From assembly GCA_016865035.1 (NCBI GenBank), contig CP018227.1, positions 1,148,001 to 1,212,000 on the forward strand: 64,000 bases of DNA. Reading direction: 5' to 3'. The translations under genes were made by a program, and so were the position numbers. Below the pieces are notes generated by a model, which saw only the letters and a program-made list of their open reading frames with translations, ran no database searches and was not told the DNA's origin. Source of the stretch: Kordiimonadales bacterium IMCC3096. Lineage in GTDB: Bacteria; Pseudomonadota; Alphaproteobacteria; Minwuiales; Minwuiaceae. Positions 40,123-49,254 of the stretch are shown here, in pieces. Numbering within the stretch: position 1 is the stretch's first letter; each line of letters opens with the position of its first letter.

Positions 40123-40937
40123 CCGACCAGAAGCCGATGACCGTGCCCGGAATCAAGGCCCGGAAAGGCGGCACACCGATTGTCTCGCTGACCGCCTATG
40201 ACTATCCGACGGCCAGTGCCATCGACGACCTTGTCGATTTCATGCTTGTCGGCGACAGCCTCGGCATGGTGGTTCACGGGCTGCCGACCACGCAGGGCGT
40301 CACCATGGAGATGATGATCATGCATGGCCAGGCCGTGACGCGCGGTGCGAAGCGGGCGCTGGTGGTGGTGGACATGCCCTTCGGATCCTTCGAGGAAAGT
40401 CCGGAGATGGCCTGCCGCAACGCGGTGCGCATGATGAAGGAAACCGGTTGCTCCGCCGTGAAGCTGGAGGGCGGGCAGGAAATGGCCGAGACCATCCGGT
40501 TCCTTACCGAACGAGGGATCCCTGTGCTGGCCCACGTCGGCCTGATGCCGCAGAAGGTCGCGATGATGGGCGGCTTCCGCACACAGGGCCGCAAGTCGGA
40601 GATGGCGCTGAAGGTCATGGCGGACGCGCAGGCCGTCGATGATGCCGGTGCCTTCGCCATGGTGATCGAGGGAACGATCGAGCCACTGGCGCGGGAGATC
40701 ACCGAAACCGTTGCCATTCCCACCATCGGCATCGGGGCCTCGCCCGCCTGCGACGGTCAGATTCTGGTGGTGAACGACCTGATCGGACTGGCCAGCGACT
40801 ACATGCCGAAGTTCGTCAAGCGCTACGCCGAAGCCTCCGACACCATCCGCACGGCTGTCAGCGCCTACGCCGACGAAGTCCGCGCCCGCACCTTCCCCGG
40901 ACCCGAACATTGTTTCGGCATGCCGAAGGACAAGTGA
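40119..40937 (+). CDS. panB: 3-Methyl-2-oxobutanoate hydroxymethyltransferase (PanB)
   Basis: A 272-residue ketopantoate hydroxymethyltransferase. Metal ligands are Asp46 ([11 protein letters not shown]), Asp85 ([10 protein letters not shown]) and Glu117 (VKLEGG), and the catalytic Glu is 184 (VIEG). The end has [19 protein letters not shown]. It makes ketopantoate from 3-methyl-2-oxobutanoate and 5,10-methylene-tetrahydrofolate in pantothenate and CoA synthesis. The ATG overlaps the preceding stop by four bases, giving translational coupling. panC is not adjacent. The link to a CoA-transferase and a CMD protein is unusual, so this may be a second PanB copy serving another pathway. Confidence 0.92.
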   Translation: MTDQKPMTVPGIKARKGGTPIVSLTAYDYPTASAIDDLVDFMLVGDSLGMVVHGLPTTQGVTMEMMIMHGQAVTRGAKRALVVVDMPFGSFEESPEMACRNAVRMMKETGCSAVKLEGGQEMAETIRFLTERGIPVLAHVGLMPQKVAMMGGFRTQGRKSEMALKVMADAQAVDDAGAFAMVIEGTIEPLAREITETVAIPTIGIGASPACDGQILVVNDLIGLASDYMPKFVKRYAEASDTIRTAVSAYADEVRARTFPGPEHCFGMPKDK

Positions 40938-40941
40938 CCCG

Positions 40942-42201
40942 TCAGCGCGAAACCGGCGCGTAGGGGGCCGGGTCGATGGCCGGGCGCTGGCCGTCGATCA
41001 GGTGGGCGAGCAGGTCGGCGGAACCGGCGGCCATGGTCCAGCCGAGCGAACCGTGGCCGGTGTTGAGATACAGGCCTTCCATGTCGCTCGCCCCGATCAG
41101 CGGAATGCCGCTGGGTGTCATGGGCCGCAGGCCGGACCAGACAGTGGCGCGGCTGCGGTCACCCGCCTCCGGGAACAGTCCGAACAGGTCATCAAGGACA
41201 TTGCTGGCCCGATGCGGATCGATGGCCCGATCGTGCCCGATGATGTCCGCCTTGCCCGCGACCCGCAGGTTGTCGCCCAGCCGACTGACCACGAAGCGAT
41301 TGCCCTGATCGGTGATGCTGACCCGTGGTGCACGATTGGAGCCCGCCACCGGCACGGTGGCTGAATAGCCTTTCACCGGATAGATCGGCAGGGCCACGCC
41401 GAGGCCGCGCATCAGATCCACCGACGCCAGACCCAGCGCCACCACCACCCGCTCGGCGCGGATCTCGTCCCGGTCCGTCTCGACCCCCGTGACATGATCG
41501 CAGAATGAGGTGATGGACCTGACACGCTCCCCATAGCGGAACCGGACGCCTGCCGCGGCGGCAACATGGGCCAGTTCGATGGCGAACTGATGCGCATCGC
41601 CGGTTTCATCAGTGGGTGCCAGAATGCCCGCCCCGACGCGTCCGCTCGCCACCGCATCGGCCAGCGCCGGTTCCAGTGCGGCGCACCCGTCCGGGTCGAG
41701 CACCTGCAGCGGCACATCATGGTCCTGCATCACATGGCCGATATGGGCCAGTTCCGCCCGCGCCTTCTCCGGTCTGTCGTAGACACGCAGGATGCCCCGC
41801 TTTTCGCGGTGGTAGGCCAGCTCATGGTTCTCGTTCAGCGCCTGCAGGCAGTGGCGGCTGTGCTCCGCCAGCCGGACCATGGCCGGCGCATTCGCCTGCC
41901 AGCGACCGTCGGTACAGTTCCGCACGAACTGGCCCAGCCAGGCCCATTGCCGCGGGTCGGCCCGCAGGTTCAGCCGGAACGGCGCATTGGCACTTGCCAT
42001 CCAGCGCAGCGCCAGGCGCAGCGACCCCGGCGAAGCCCAGGGCACGGCCTCCGAGGGGCTGATCTGCGCACCATTGGCAAAGCTGGTCCCGTTCGCCGGT
42101 CCCGCCTCCGCATCGACCACGGTCACCTCGTGACCACGGGATGCCAGGGCATGGGCCGTCGTCACACCAATGATTCCTGCGCCGAGCACGACGATCCGCA
42201 A
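40942..42201 (-). CDS. D-amino-acid dehydrogenase (DadA-like)
   Basis: A 419-residue FAD oxidoreductase. The N-terminal Rossmann motif is RIVVLGAGIIGVTTAHALASRGHEVTVVDAE, and an SFANGAQISPSEAVPWASPG signature typical of DadA follows. The C-terminal has WSGLRPMTPSGIPLIGAS and NTGHGSLGWTMAAGSADLLA. It oxidises D-amino acids to 2-oxo acids, feeding electrons to the membrane. I set the start at TTG 42201: AGGAGAC lies six bases upstream and the product then begins MRIVVLGAG, like family members. A GTG six codons upstream is the alternative. It is convergent with panB (4 bases apart) and divergent from the HDAC-like gene. Confidence 0.9.
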   Translation of the reverse strand: MRIVVLGAGIIGVTTAHALASRGHEVTVVDAEAGPANGTSFANGAQISPSEAVPWASPGSLRLALRWMASANAPFRLNLRADPRQWAWLGQFVRNCTDGRWQANAPAMVRLAEHSRHCLQALNENHELAYHREKRGILRVYDRPEKARAELAHIGHVMQDHDVPLQVLDPDGCAALEPALADAVASGRVGAGILAPTDETGDAHQFAIELAHVAAAAGVRFRYGERVRSITSFCDHVTGVETDRDEIRAERVVVALGLASVDLMRGLGVALPIYPVKGYSATVPVAGSNRAPRVSITDQGNRFVVSRLGDNLRVAGKADIIGHDRAIDPHRASNVLDDLFGLFPEAGDRSRATVWSGLRPMTPSGIPLIGASDMEGLYLNTGHGSLGWTMAAGSADLLAHLIDGQRPAIDPAPYAPVSR

Positions 42202-42278
42202 GGCTTCGTCTCCTGTCACCTGTGACCGGGTTCCGCGACGGCTTGCCGGGGCCCGCCGTCTGGTCCAACATCCGCCGC

Positions 42279-43301
42279 ATGAAAGTCATATACAGTCCGA
42301 AACAGGAACTGCACGCGCCGGAGTCATTCATCTCCAGCGGACGTGTCCTCCCCAGTCCCGAATGTCCAGAACGGGCCGACCGGCTTTTTGCCGCAGTCCG
42401 CAGCGCGGGACACGAGATCACCGCACCCGATCCGGCACCGGATAGCGCCATTGCCGCCATTCACAGCATCGACTACCTGCGATTCCTGGCCACCGCGCAC
42501 GAGCGCTGGCAGGCCCTGCCCAACCCCTCGCCGTCGGTCATTCCCAACATGCATCCGGGGCGGCACATGGATCACTATCCGGCGCATGTCATCGGACAGG
42601 CCGGCTGGCACATGGCCGACACGGCCTGCCCCATCGGTGCGGGAACCTGGGAGGCGGCGCGGGCCGCCGCGGACTGCGCGGTAACCGCAGCCGCTGACGT
42701 CCTCAGCAACGGATCGCCGGCCTATGCGCTCTGCCGCCCGCCGGGACACCATGCCTATCACGACCAGGCTGGCGGTTTCTGCTTCCTGAACAATGTCGCC
42801 ATCGCCGCCGACTGGGTGCGGGCACAGGGCCATCGCGCGGCGATCCTGGACATCGATGTTCACCACGGCAACGGCACGCAGGGCATCTTCTATCACCGCA
42901 AGGACATCTATTTCGTCTCCATTCATGCGGATCCGAGCAACTTCTATCCCTTCTTCGCGGGCTACGCGGGGGAGCGTGGTGCGGGCGAAGGGCTGGGGTT
43001 CAACCTGAACCTGCCCCAGGCGCCGGGCACCGGCGATGAAGGCTGGCTGCAGGCCATCGACCATGCCCTGACCGAGCTGCAGCGCAACGGCACCGAGGTC
43101 CTGCTGCTGTCGCTTGGCCTGGACCCGCAGGAGAATGATCCGCTTGGCGTCCTGAAGATCACGACCGAAGGCTTCCGACGCGCAGGTGCCGCCATCTCTG
43201 CCTTCCCCGGTCCGGTGGCGATCATTCAGGAAGGTGGCTACCTCTGCGAGGAACTGGGCGCCAATCTTGCCGCCTTCCTGGACGGTTTCGAGAACGGCTG
43301 A
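42279..43301 (+). CDS. Histone deacetylase-like / acetylpolyamine amidohydrolase family protein
   Basis: A 340-residue arginase/HDAC-fold protein. Features are CPERADRL, RPPGHHAYHD (catalytic His157/His158), GGFCFLNNVAIAA, ILDIDVHHGNGTQGIFY (zinc Asp and His), SLGLDPQENDPLG (third zinc Asp region) and EGGYL (catalytic Tyr). The N-terminal MKVIYSPKQELHAP with a following SGR segment resembles acetylpolyamine amidohydrolases, so deacetylation of acetylated polyamines or related amides is most likely. It is divergent from dadA by 77 bases. Palindrome element 3 follows 54 bases after its stop. Confidence 0.88.
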   Translation: MKVIYSPKQELHAPESFISSGRVLPSPECPERADRLFAAVRSAGHEITAPDPAPDSAIAAIHSIDYLRFLATAHERWQALPNPSPSVIPNMHPGRHMDHYPAHVIGQAGWHMADTACPIGAGTWEAARAAADCAVTAAADVLSNGSPAYALCRPPGHHAYHDQAGGFCFLNNVAIAADWVRAQGHRAAILDIDVHHGNGTQGIFYHRKDIYFVSIHADPSNFYPFFAGYAGERGAGEGLGFNLNLPQAPGTGDEGWLQAIDHALTELQRNGTEVLLLSLGLDPQENDPLGVLKITTEGFRRAGAAISAFPGPVAIIQEGGYLCEELGANLAAFLDGFENG

Positions 43302-43355
43302 GGGGCGGGGGCTGTCTGAATGGCCCCGGCCAGACCTACGGGGATTTGTCTGCTG

Positions 43356-43439
43356 ACCCCGGCCAGCCCTCTCCCCCTCCCGACCACCCACGCGAGTATC
43401 CTGATGGGTGGTCGGGAGGGGGAGAGGGCTGGCCGGGGT
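43356..43439. repeat. Long intergenic palindrome (element 3)
   Basis: Perfect 35-bp arms (43356-43390 and 43405-43439) surround the 14-base loop CGCGAGTATCCTGA. Arm sequence and loop are related to element 2, and the arm core (CTCCC..CCACCCA) to element 1. It lies between convergent genes and probably forms a very stable hairpin. Confidence 0.92.
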
Positions 43440-43462
43440 GCACAAACAGGCACGACCGAGAC

Positions 43463-44131
43463 CTACTCGAACGGAATGCGCCAGTCCTGCATCGGGCACT
43501 TTTCCTGCTCAGCGCGATAGGCGCTGCGGGTGTCCAGCTCACCATTCCGGCGCGTGGCTTCCTGGTCGACCCGCCTTCGGGCATCGCCGACCAGCACGTT
43601 GATGGCCTGCCGGAAGCGCTCAACGGCCACCTGAATGGTTTCTGCCGGGATGGACTGGCGCATGGACGGCACGCGCATGTCGTTCTCCAGTTCGGCGAGC
43701 AGGTTCTCCGCCGCCTCCCGAAAGACATCGACGTGCTTCTGCTCGTGCGCCAGGGTGACGCGATAGGGGCAACTGTCAGGGTCCAGTTCGCGGGCCACGA
43801 AGATCCTGACGGGGCCGGCCACGATATTGACCACCAGGCGTGACAGGGCATAGCAGCCCCGGTCTGCCGCGAGTTCCGACACCACCAGGTTTGTCCGCAC
43901 GTGCAGTGACGACTCCGTGGAGCCGAGTTTCCGCCGGTTCGCGCCCGGAAAACTCTGGCCACGCCGCTGCGACGCAGGCAGCGCTGCGGACGCCTGATCC
44001 TGGATCAGCTCCGGCTCCAGCCATTCGATGCTGGCCTGGAAATCCGCAACCTCGGCAACCGGACAATTGGCGGCATGACCGACACCTGTCATCAGCAGCA
44101 GGGCCAGAAGGACTGAAGCAATTCTCGACAT
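43463..44131 (-). CDS. Secreted protein with HEXXH motif (putative zinc protease)
   Basis: A 222-residue protein with a Sec signal peptide (MSRIASVLLALLLMTGVGHA, cleavage near residue 20-21). The mature part has four Cys and a motif LAHEQKHVDVF, that is H129-E-Q-K-H133, an HExxH zinc-protease signature. It lies in a helix following a predicted beta hairpin, as in DUF922-like secreted zincins. I cannot assign the family firmly. Location would be periplasmic or extracellular. It is the only gene between palindrome element 3 and the divergent HCCA isomerase gene. Confidence 0.7.
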   Translation of the reverse strand: MSRIASVLLALLLMTGVGHAANCPVAEVADFQASIEWLEPELIQDQASAALPASQRRGQSFPGANRRKLGSTESSLHVRTNLVVSELAADRGCYALSRLVVNIVAGPVRIFVARELDPDSCPYRVTLAHEQKHVDVFREAAENLLAELENDMRVPSMRQSIPAETIQVAVERFRQAINVLVGDARRRVDQEATRRNGELDTRSAYRAEQEKCPMQDWRIPFE

Positions 44132-44246
44132 GGCCGCAGCATCCCAGCAGGTCAGCCGGCGCGCAACCGGTTCCCGTGCCGCTGTCGCGGATTGACCGCG
44201 TCGCAGTGACCGCTATCTCGTGACACGGACAACATGGAGCGGACGC

Positions 44247-44852
44247 ATGGCGAAGGAAATCGAGTTCTGGTTCGATTTCTCATCCCCCTATGCCTATCTG
44301 GCGTCGGAGCGGATCGAGAATTTGGCCGCGAAGCACGGGCGCAGCGTCGCGTGGCGTCCCTTCCTGCTGGGCATCGCCTTCCGCGCGGAGGGTACCAAGC
44401 CCCTGACCCACTATGATGCCAAGGGGCGCTATTCCACGCATGATTTCGCGCGCTCGGCGCGGCTCTGGAACATCCCCTTCTCGCTGCCCGATCCCTTTCC
44501 GGCGGCGGCACAGGACGCTTCGCGGCTGTTCATCTGGCTGGACCGGCACCGGCCACAGCAGGCCGTGCCGTTCCTCCACGCCATCTATCGCGCCTATTTC
44601 GTCGAAAACCGGTTCATCGGTGACAGGGCGGTCGTGCTGCAGGTGGCAGGTGAAACCGGCATCGACACGGATCAGGCCGCGCGGGCAATCGCCGATCAGG
44701 GCATCAAGGACCGACTGCGGGAGCTGACCCGGGAAGCCGTCGGCGACAAGGGAGTCTTCGGCGCCCCGACCATGATCGTTGACGGTGAGCTGTTCTGGGG
44801 TGCGGACCGGATCGAGATGCTGGACCAGTGGATGACCCGCGACGGCTGGTGA
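44247..44852 (+). CDS. 2-Hydroxychromene-2-carboxylate isomerase (DsbA-fold, kappa-GST-like)
   Basis: A 201-residue protein. It starts IEFWFDFSSPYAYLASERIENLAAKHG, where the Ser of SSPYAY is the glutathione-activating residue of HCCA isomerases and kappa GSTs. WRPFLLGIAF and GVFGAPTMIVDGELFWGADRIEML close the thioredoxin fold with cis-Pro. It acts in naphthalene-type aromatic degradation or glutathione-linked isomerisation; no other aromatic genes adjoin it. GGAG lies before the ATG at 44247; the upstream GTG/TTG region is less likely. It converges with GFA, 3 bases apart. Confidence 0.88.
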   Translation: MAKEIEFWFDFSSPYAYLASERIENLAAKHGRSVAWRPFLLGIAFRAEGTKPLTHYDAKGRYSTHDFARSARLWNIPFSLPDPFPAAAQDASRLFIWLDRHRPQQAVPFLHAIYRAYFVENRFIGDRAVVLQVAGETGIDTDQAARAIADQGIKDRLRELTREAVGDKGVFGAPTMIVDGELFWGADRIEMLDQWMTRDGW

Positions 44853-44855
44853 AGC

Positions 44856-45350
44856 TCAGTCGCTGTCGGCCAGACCAAGGCGCGCATGCCAGTCAGCTAT
44901 GGACTCATCGGGATAGCGCCCATGCTGGCGATCCGTCGGATCGGGGCGGAACATCACCCAGTCCGGCCGGAAGTCCGTCATCAGGTGCGTATGCTCCGGC
45001 GGGACAGGCAAGGGCGTGTCGATCGCACTGGCCAGCGGGTGAATCAGGTCCGGCCAGCGGCTGTCGAACAGCCAGAGGTGGCAGCCACAGGTTCCGCAGA
45101 ATCTCCGTTCCGCATTGCTCTGCGACACGGTCCCGTCGTCGCCCTCCATGCGCGCATGGTAGCTGCGAAGCTGGTCCGCCCCCTGGAGGATCTCGAGACT
45201 CGCCGCCTCCGCACCAATGTTGATCGCCGAACCACCGGCGCCACCGGTCTTGCGGCAGATGCCGCAGTAACAGACGTTGAAGGGGTAGGGATGCGGGCAG
45301 AGCACCCGAAACCGAACCGCCTGGCAATGGCATGATCCCTCAAGCAACAT
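44856..45350 (-). CDS. GFA-family (glutathione-dependent formaldehyde-activating-like) protein
   Basis: A 164-residue zinc protein with the family cysteine sets: GSCHCQAVRF, NVCYCGICRKTGGAGGS and RRFCGTCGCHLW. These bind structural and catalytic zinc ions in the beta-rich GFA fold. GFA was proposed to help condense formaldehyde with glutathione, though a direct enzymatic role is doubted and most family members lack known substrates. The ATG at 45350 is chosen because MLLEGSCHCQAV is the normal N-terminus; the open frame extends upstream without family similarity. Confidence 0.87.
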   Translation of the reverse strand: MLLEGSCHCQAVRFRVLCPHPYPFNVCYCGICRKTGGAGGSAINIGAEAASLEILQGADQLRSYHARMEGDDGTVSQSNAERRFCGTCGCHLWLFDSRWPDLIHPLASAIDTPLPVPPEHTHLMTDFRPDWVMFRPDPTDRQHGRYPDESIADWHARLGLADSD

Positions 45351-45492
45351 TTTCCGGTTTCTCCTCCATAATGTCCGGAGGCAGACATGCAGCCCGACCA
45401 TCGTCGACTGCGGACCGGTCCTGCCCCCCGCGGGACCGTATCCATCATGGCGGTTTCGTACAATTGCCGCGCGCAGCGGCACCGACCGGACT

Positions 45493-45912
45493 TCAGTCGT
45501 TCTGCTTCTTGCCGAGACCGCTCTTCCGGGCAAATTCGGAGCGCTGGCGCGAATAGGACTGAGCGACCATGGGGTAGTCGGGCGGAAGGAGCCATTTGGC
45601 CCTGTACTGTTCGGGCGTCAGTCCGTAAGCCGCTTGCAGATGCCGCTTGAGAGTCTTGAGCTTCCGTCCATCTTCCAGGCAGATCAGATACTGGTCCCTG
45701 ACGGACTGTTCTATCGGCACAGCCGGCTCCTGATCCTGCGGATCCGGCGCAACGCCGCCGCTCTTGATCCCGGTAAGTGCAGCCTGCGTGTCGCCGATCA
45801 GGGAAACCAGTCCGTCGACACCGATTTCATTTCTTGCAACGTAGGCGGTCACGATCTGAACAGTCATGTTCAGGATCCGCGCAAGTGAACCGTCTTCATC
45901 TTCACTGCTCAC
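45493..45912 (-). CDS. MucR/Ros-family transcriptional regulator
   Basis: A 139-residue zinc-finger regulator with the MucR core ICLEDGRKLKTLKRHLQAAYGLTPEQYRAKWLLPPDYPMVAQSYSRQRSEFARKSGLG. These proteins repress AT-rich promoters and control exopolysaccharide, motility and cell-cycle genes in alphaproteobacteria. The finger His in KRH is present, but the usual second His (RTHY) is AAY here, so zinc binding may be altered or absent, as in zinc-less Ros homologues. The start is probably GTG 45912 (GGGAGG six bases upstream) rather than ATG 45918, which touches that site. The adhesin or the PelA-like pair could be targets (speculative). Confidence 0.88.
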   Translation of the reverse strand: MSSEDEDGSLARILNMTVQIVTAYVARNEIGVDGLVSLIGDTQAALTGIKSGGVAPDPQDQEPAVPIEQSVRDQYLICLEDGRKLKTLKRHLQAAYGLTPEQYRAKWLLPPDYPMVAQSYSRQRSEFARKSGLGKKQND

Positions 45913-45918
45913 CCGCAT

Positions 45919-46599
45919 CCTCCCAAGATACCGTACTGATGCCCTGTCCGAATTTCAGACAATTGCATTAAGTCCTTGCTTTCAAACAATATGCTGATCG
46001 GACGAAGCCGGAATTGCAACCAAAAACAGCAATCGGTCCCCCGTCACCATCAAGGGTGGAAGAGTTGAATTCCGCAGGTGATCGGAGCGTATCCACGCCG
46101 CCAAGACAACAGGCCGATGCGCTGACGGTCACCGCCGGGGGGATAGATAACAGGTCGGCTAAGTGGGCGACAGTGCAGGTCTCGACGCCTCCGCGATGAC
46201 TGAACGCACAGCGGCTGGCCGCGCCTCTGTTGCGACTGAACCGTCGCCCGGAGTCGCCCTTAACGGAAAGCCATGTCGAGACCGCGCCATACCCACGCAT
46301 TCGATGCATGGCCAATGGGCGCACCGCAGCGGCAATTCTCCGGCACCCGGCGACCCGGTGACCGGGCGTAAATCACGCAGATGCGATTTGCCGAATCGGT
46401 CATGCATGCATGGAGCGCGACGCACCTGCCGCGCGACCGGCTGAAACCCATCAGAAGGCAACAGGCCCCGACCCCTTTCCGGCTGCTTCATCTTCGTTTC
46501 ATGCACGCATTAGCTGCCTGTCGGGCACCAGGTGCCCGAAACCCGGCCGTACTGTCAGCCGGACACGGGTGCCAGGATGCTCCGGTCAGCCCCCGGTGA
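45919..46599. other. 681-base intergenic region upstream of mucR-like gene
   Basis: No supportable gene. The part next to the mucR-like gene (45950-46030) is AT-richer, with several A/T runs, a likely promoter and possibly a MucR self-regulation site. An 8-bp dyad CGGGCACC-A-GGTGCCCG lies near 46520-46540. Short open frames elsewhere lack ribosome sites and recognisable products. Confidence 0.4.
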
Positions 46600-47277
46600 T
46601 CAGTCGAAGCCGACGAATGTGGCAACCTCGGAGACCGGGCGCCGGACCGACTTCACCTTGTTGGCTGCAAAATCCTCATCCGGATAGCCCATCGCGACAC
46701 AGGTCATGATCACCTGATCCTCCGGGATCCGCGCGTGTTCGCGAACCACCGCCGACTGCATGATGCCCTGCCCGTTGATGACGGCGCCCAGACCCCTGGT
46801 CCAGGCGGCCAGAACAAGACCGTAGGTCACGGCGCCCAGATCGAAATGCGCGATCGTCGCGCCAGGGTCGAGGTCCTTGTCATAGGTCACGACAATCGAG
46901 ACCGGCGCATCGAACTGGCGGAAACCACGCATGACCCAGTCCTGGCGGCGTTCCTTGTCATAGCGTTCGATTCCCATCGCCTCGAAGAGCTGCACGGCGA
47001 TGTCGATCTGCCGCTGGCGGTGCACGCCCTCGTACTCTCCATGGGTCGGGATCTCGCGCTGCGGCTTGATACCGGCCAGCATCCGTTCGCTGTTGCCCTG
47101 CCGGATCCTGTCCAGCGGTTCCCCCGTCACGACATGCAGGTGCCAGGGCTGGGTATTCATGGAGGACGGCGCCCCGGTCGCCAGCTCGATGATTTCCTCG
47201 ATCAGCGCCTGCGGTACCGGATCAGGCTTGTAGCCACGGATACTGCGGCGCGCGCGCACCAGTTCGTCAAATTCCAT
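46600..47277 (-). CDS. Nitroreductase family protein
   Basis: A 225-residue FMN-dependent nitroreductase: MEFDELVRARRSIRGYKPDPVPQALIEEIIELATGAPSSMNTQPWHLHVVTGEPL at the start (Arg/Ser FMN phosphate contacts) and LVLAAWTRGLGAVINGQG, MTCVAMGYPDEDFAANKVKSVRRPVSEV at the end. It reduces nitro compounds, quinones or similar acceptors with NAD(P)H. The ATG at 47277 is preceded by GGGGGAGAG. The upstream extension of the open frame is not family-like. It is monocistronic in this context. Confidence 0.9.
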   Translation of the reverse strand: MEFDELVRARRSIRGYKPDPVPQALIEEIIELATGAPSSMNTQPWHLHVVTGEPLDRIRQGNSERMLAGIKPQREIPTHGEYEGVHRQRQIDIAVQLFEAMGIERYDKERRQDWVMRGFRQFDAPVSIVVTYDKDLDPGATIAHFDLGAVTYGLVLAAWTRGLGAVINGQGIMQSAVVREHARIPEDQVIMTCVAMGYPDEDFAANKVKSVRRPVSEVATFVGFD

Positions 47278-47615
47278 CGTCTCTCCCCCATCGGTCTGCC
47301 GTGCGGACCAGAGCCGCATCCTGCACCCAGATACCATGGACCGCGTCGGCAGGGGGGCAGAAAACCGGGGCACCCGGACTGCGCTGCACGCAGGTTGGGA
47401 CAATGCACTTCTCTCTCGGCAAACGAACAGGCAACCCGGTCGGGATCCGGGATCGCGCCGGCAAATGGATCGCGACAGCTTTCGCCGCGGTACGTACGAG
47501 TTCCATCTCCTCGGAAACCGCGACCACGTTCACCCTGGCAAGGAAAACCACAGACGGGCATCAAGGTGCGCGACGGGGGAGCCCCTCGGAGGTCATTTCA
47601 GCGAAGAAGGAGAAA
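47278..47615. other. Intergenic region between nitroreductase and tRNA-Ala genes
   Basis: 338 bases. Open frames on both strands look like chance GC-rich frames without ribosome sites. The tRNA-Ala 3' end faces this region. I see no strong hairpin or repeat. Confidence 0.4.
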
Positions 47616-47691
<76 letters not shown>

Positions 47692-47805
47692 ACCGCTTTC
47701 GTGGCGAGCTCCGCAAAGCGGCCCGCGACGGAGGCGGAAACTAGGCAAAGCCGATGCGGATTGCAAGCGCTCAATACGGCCCGGGGCCAACAGGCGAACC
47801 GGCAG

Positions 47806-49254
47806 TCAGTCTGCGGCCGCCGATGCACTTTCCGCGCACCGCGAAAGACCCCGCAACGTCAGCCAGCCCAGCGCCAGTATGGGGGCGAAACCCGCGAACA
47901 CCCAGAAGCCGACCACACCGGTATCCGCCGCATCGATGCCGTCCGCATAACCTGCCAGATTGGCGAACAGACCGGCAAGCGCGGCACCGAGACCGTAGCC
48001 GATCATCTGTGTCGTCGGCACGGCGGCAGAAGCCCGTTCGCGATCACCCTCCAGCGCCGAGGCGATGACGCGGCGCAGCACAAAGGCCCATGCAGCGCCA
48101 AAGCCTGCACCGAGGCAGAAGGTGAACGGCAGCACGCTCCAGATCGACCCCTGCGGCAGGGCCATCGCCAATCCCAGCACACCGATGGTCATCAGCGCCG
48201 CACCGGCCCGGATCACGATCATCCCGTGGCGCTGGGACAGTCCTGAAACCGCGAGCGCCGCAATCGTCCAGGCCACGGACTCGGAAGCCACCAGATAGCC
48301 ACCGACCAGGGGCGAGACCCCGAACCGCATCTGCGCCAGCAGCGGACCGTAGAGCGTGAAGGAGATGGTGCCGGTGGAGAAGAACAGGACGAAGAGGATC
48401 CCGCCACCGACAGGCGACCCGATCGCCAGGGTGTTGCGCGGGAACAGGCGGACGACAGCCCCCCGGTCCAGCCGGAAGAAGGTCACGAGTATCATGACGC
48501 CGAGCAGGATCAGGCCGACCGAGGCCACGCCTGCTGCCAGCGTTCCCGCCGTGGCGATCGAGACGATGGCCAGCAGCAGCAGCAACAGGCGTGTCCAGGG
48601 TACCGCGGCCGCCGCGCCTGAAGATGCACGCCCCCTGGGAGGCCGGTCGCTGCGCAGCAGGAAAAGGGCGAGCAGGACCAGCAGGATGGCCTGAACCGCG
48701 AAGGCAACGAAGCCCATGCGCCAGAGACCGGCGTTGGCGAAGATGCCCCCGATCAGGGGTCCGCAGAAGGCGGATGCCCCCCATATCGCGGAGATCAGCG
48801 CCATGACCACGGGCAGCAGACGGTCCGGAAACAGCCGGTCCGTGGCAACGAAGACAATGGCGACCAGTGCGCCACCGCCCAGCCCCTGCCCCAGCCGACC
48901 GATCAGGATCACCGCCATGTCGGGTGCGACGGCACTCGCCAGGCACCCGAGCGCGAACAGGCTGGCGGAACCGCACATGGCCAGACGCAGGCCAATGCGA
49001 ACCGCCAGCAGGCCGGTGGCTGCACCCGCGACAACGGAGCCGATCTCGTAGAGCGCCAGTGTCCAGCCCATCCAGGGTGCGCCACCAACCTCGATCACAG
49101 CGCTGGGCATCAGGGTCGCAACCATCAATGCGTCCGCCGCGTGCAGCCAGACACCGAGACAGAGCACGACGAAGCGCGGCAGGTGCCCGCCCTGCAGCAA
49201 TTCCTGCCAGGGAGCATGGGGCGTCTGGCGCGGTTCTGGTGTCGGGACGGTCAT
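47806..49254 (-). CDS. MFS transporter, DHA2-like exporter (14 TM)
   Basis: A 482-residue inner-membrane protein with about 14 predicted helices, as in the DHA2 drug:H+ branch. Motifs are WMGWTLALYEIGSVVAGAATG (motif with Asp/Glu between helices 1 and 2), IGRLGQGLGGGALVA (motif B/C-like) and LGAGFGAAWAFVLRRVIASALEGDRERASA. It probably exports small organic compounds; the substrate is unknown. ATG 49254 has a weak GAGG site; an ATG ten codons upstream is possible. It is divergent from the hydantoinase operon by 185 bases, so it might export a related compound. Confidence 0.87.
   Translation of the reverse strand: MTVPTPEPRQTPHAPWQELLQGGHLPRFVVLCLGVWLHAADALMVATLMPSAVIEVGGAPWMGWTLALYEIGSVVAGAATGLLAVRIGLRLAMCGSASLFALGCLASAVAPDMAVILIGRLGQGLGGGALVAIVFVATDRLFPDRLLPVVMALISAIWGASAFCGPLIGGIFANAGLWRMGFVAFAVQAILLVLLALFLLRSDRPPRGRASSGAAAAVPWTRLLLLLLAIVSIATAGTLAAGVASVGLILLGVMILVTFFRLDRGAVVRLFPRNTLAIGSPVGGGILFVLFFSTGTISFTLYGPLLAQMRFGVSPLVGGYLVASESVAWTIAALAVSGLSQRHGMIVIRAGAALMTIGVLGLAMALPQGSIWSVLPFTFCLGAGFGAAWAFVLRRVIASALEGDRERASAAVPTTQMIGYGLGAALAGLFANLAGYADGIDAADTGVVGFWVFAGFAPILALGWLTLRGLSRCAESASAAAD

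Noticed and set aside
47267-47551. 94-codon minus-strand frame upstream of the nitroreductase gene
   Set aside because: No ribosome site or similarity. It overlaps the nitroreductase start region in another frame.
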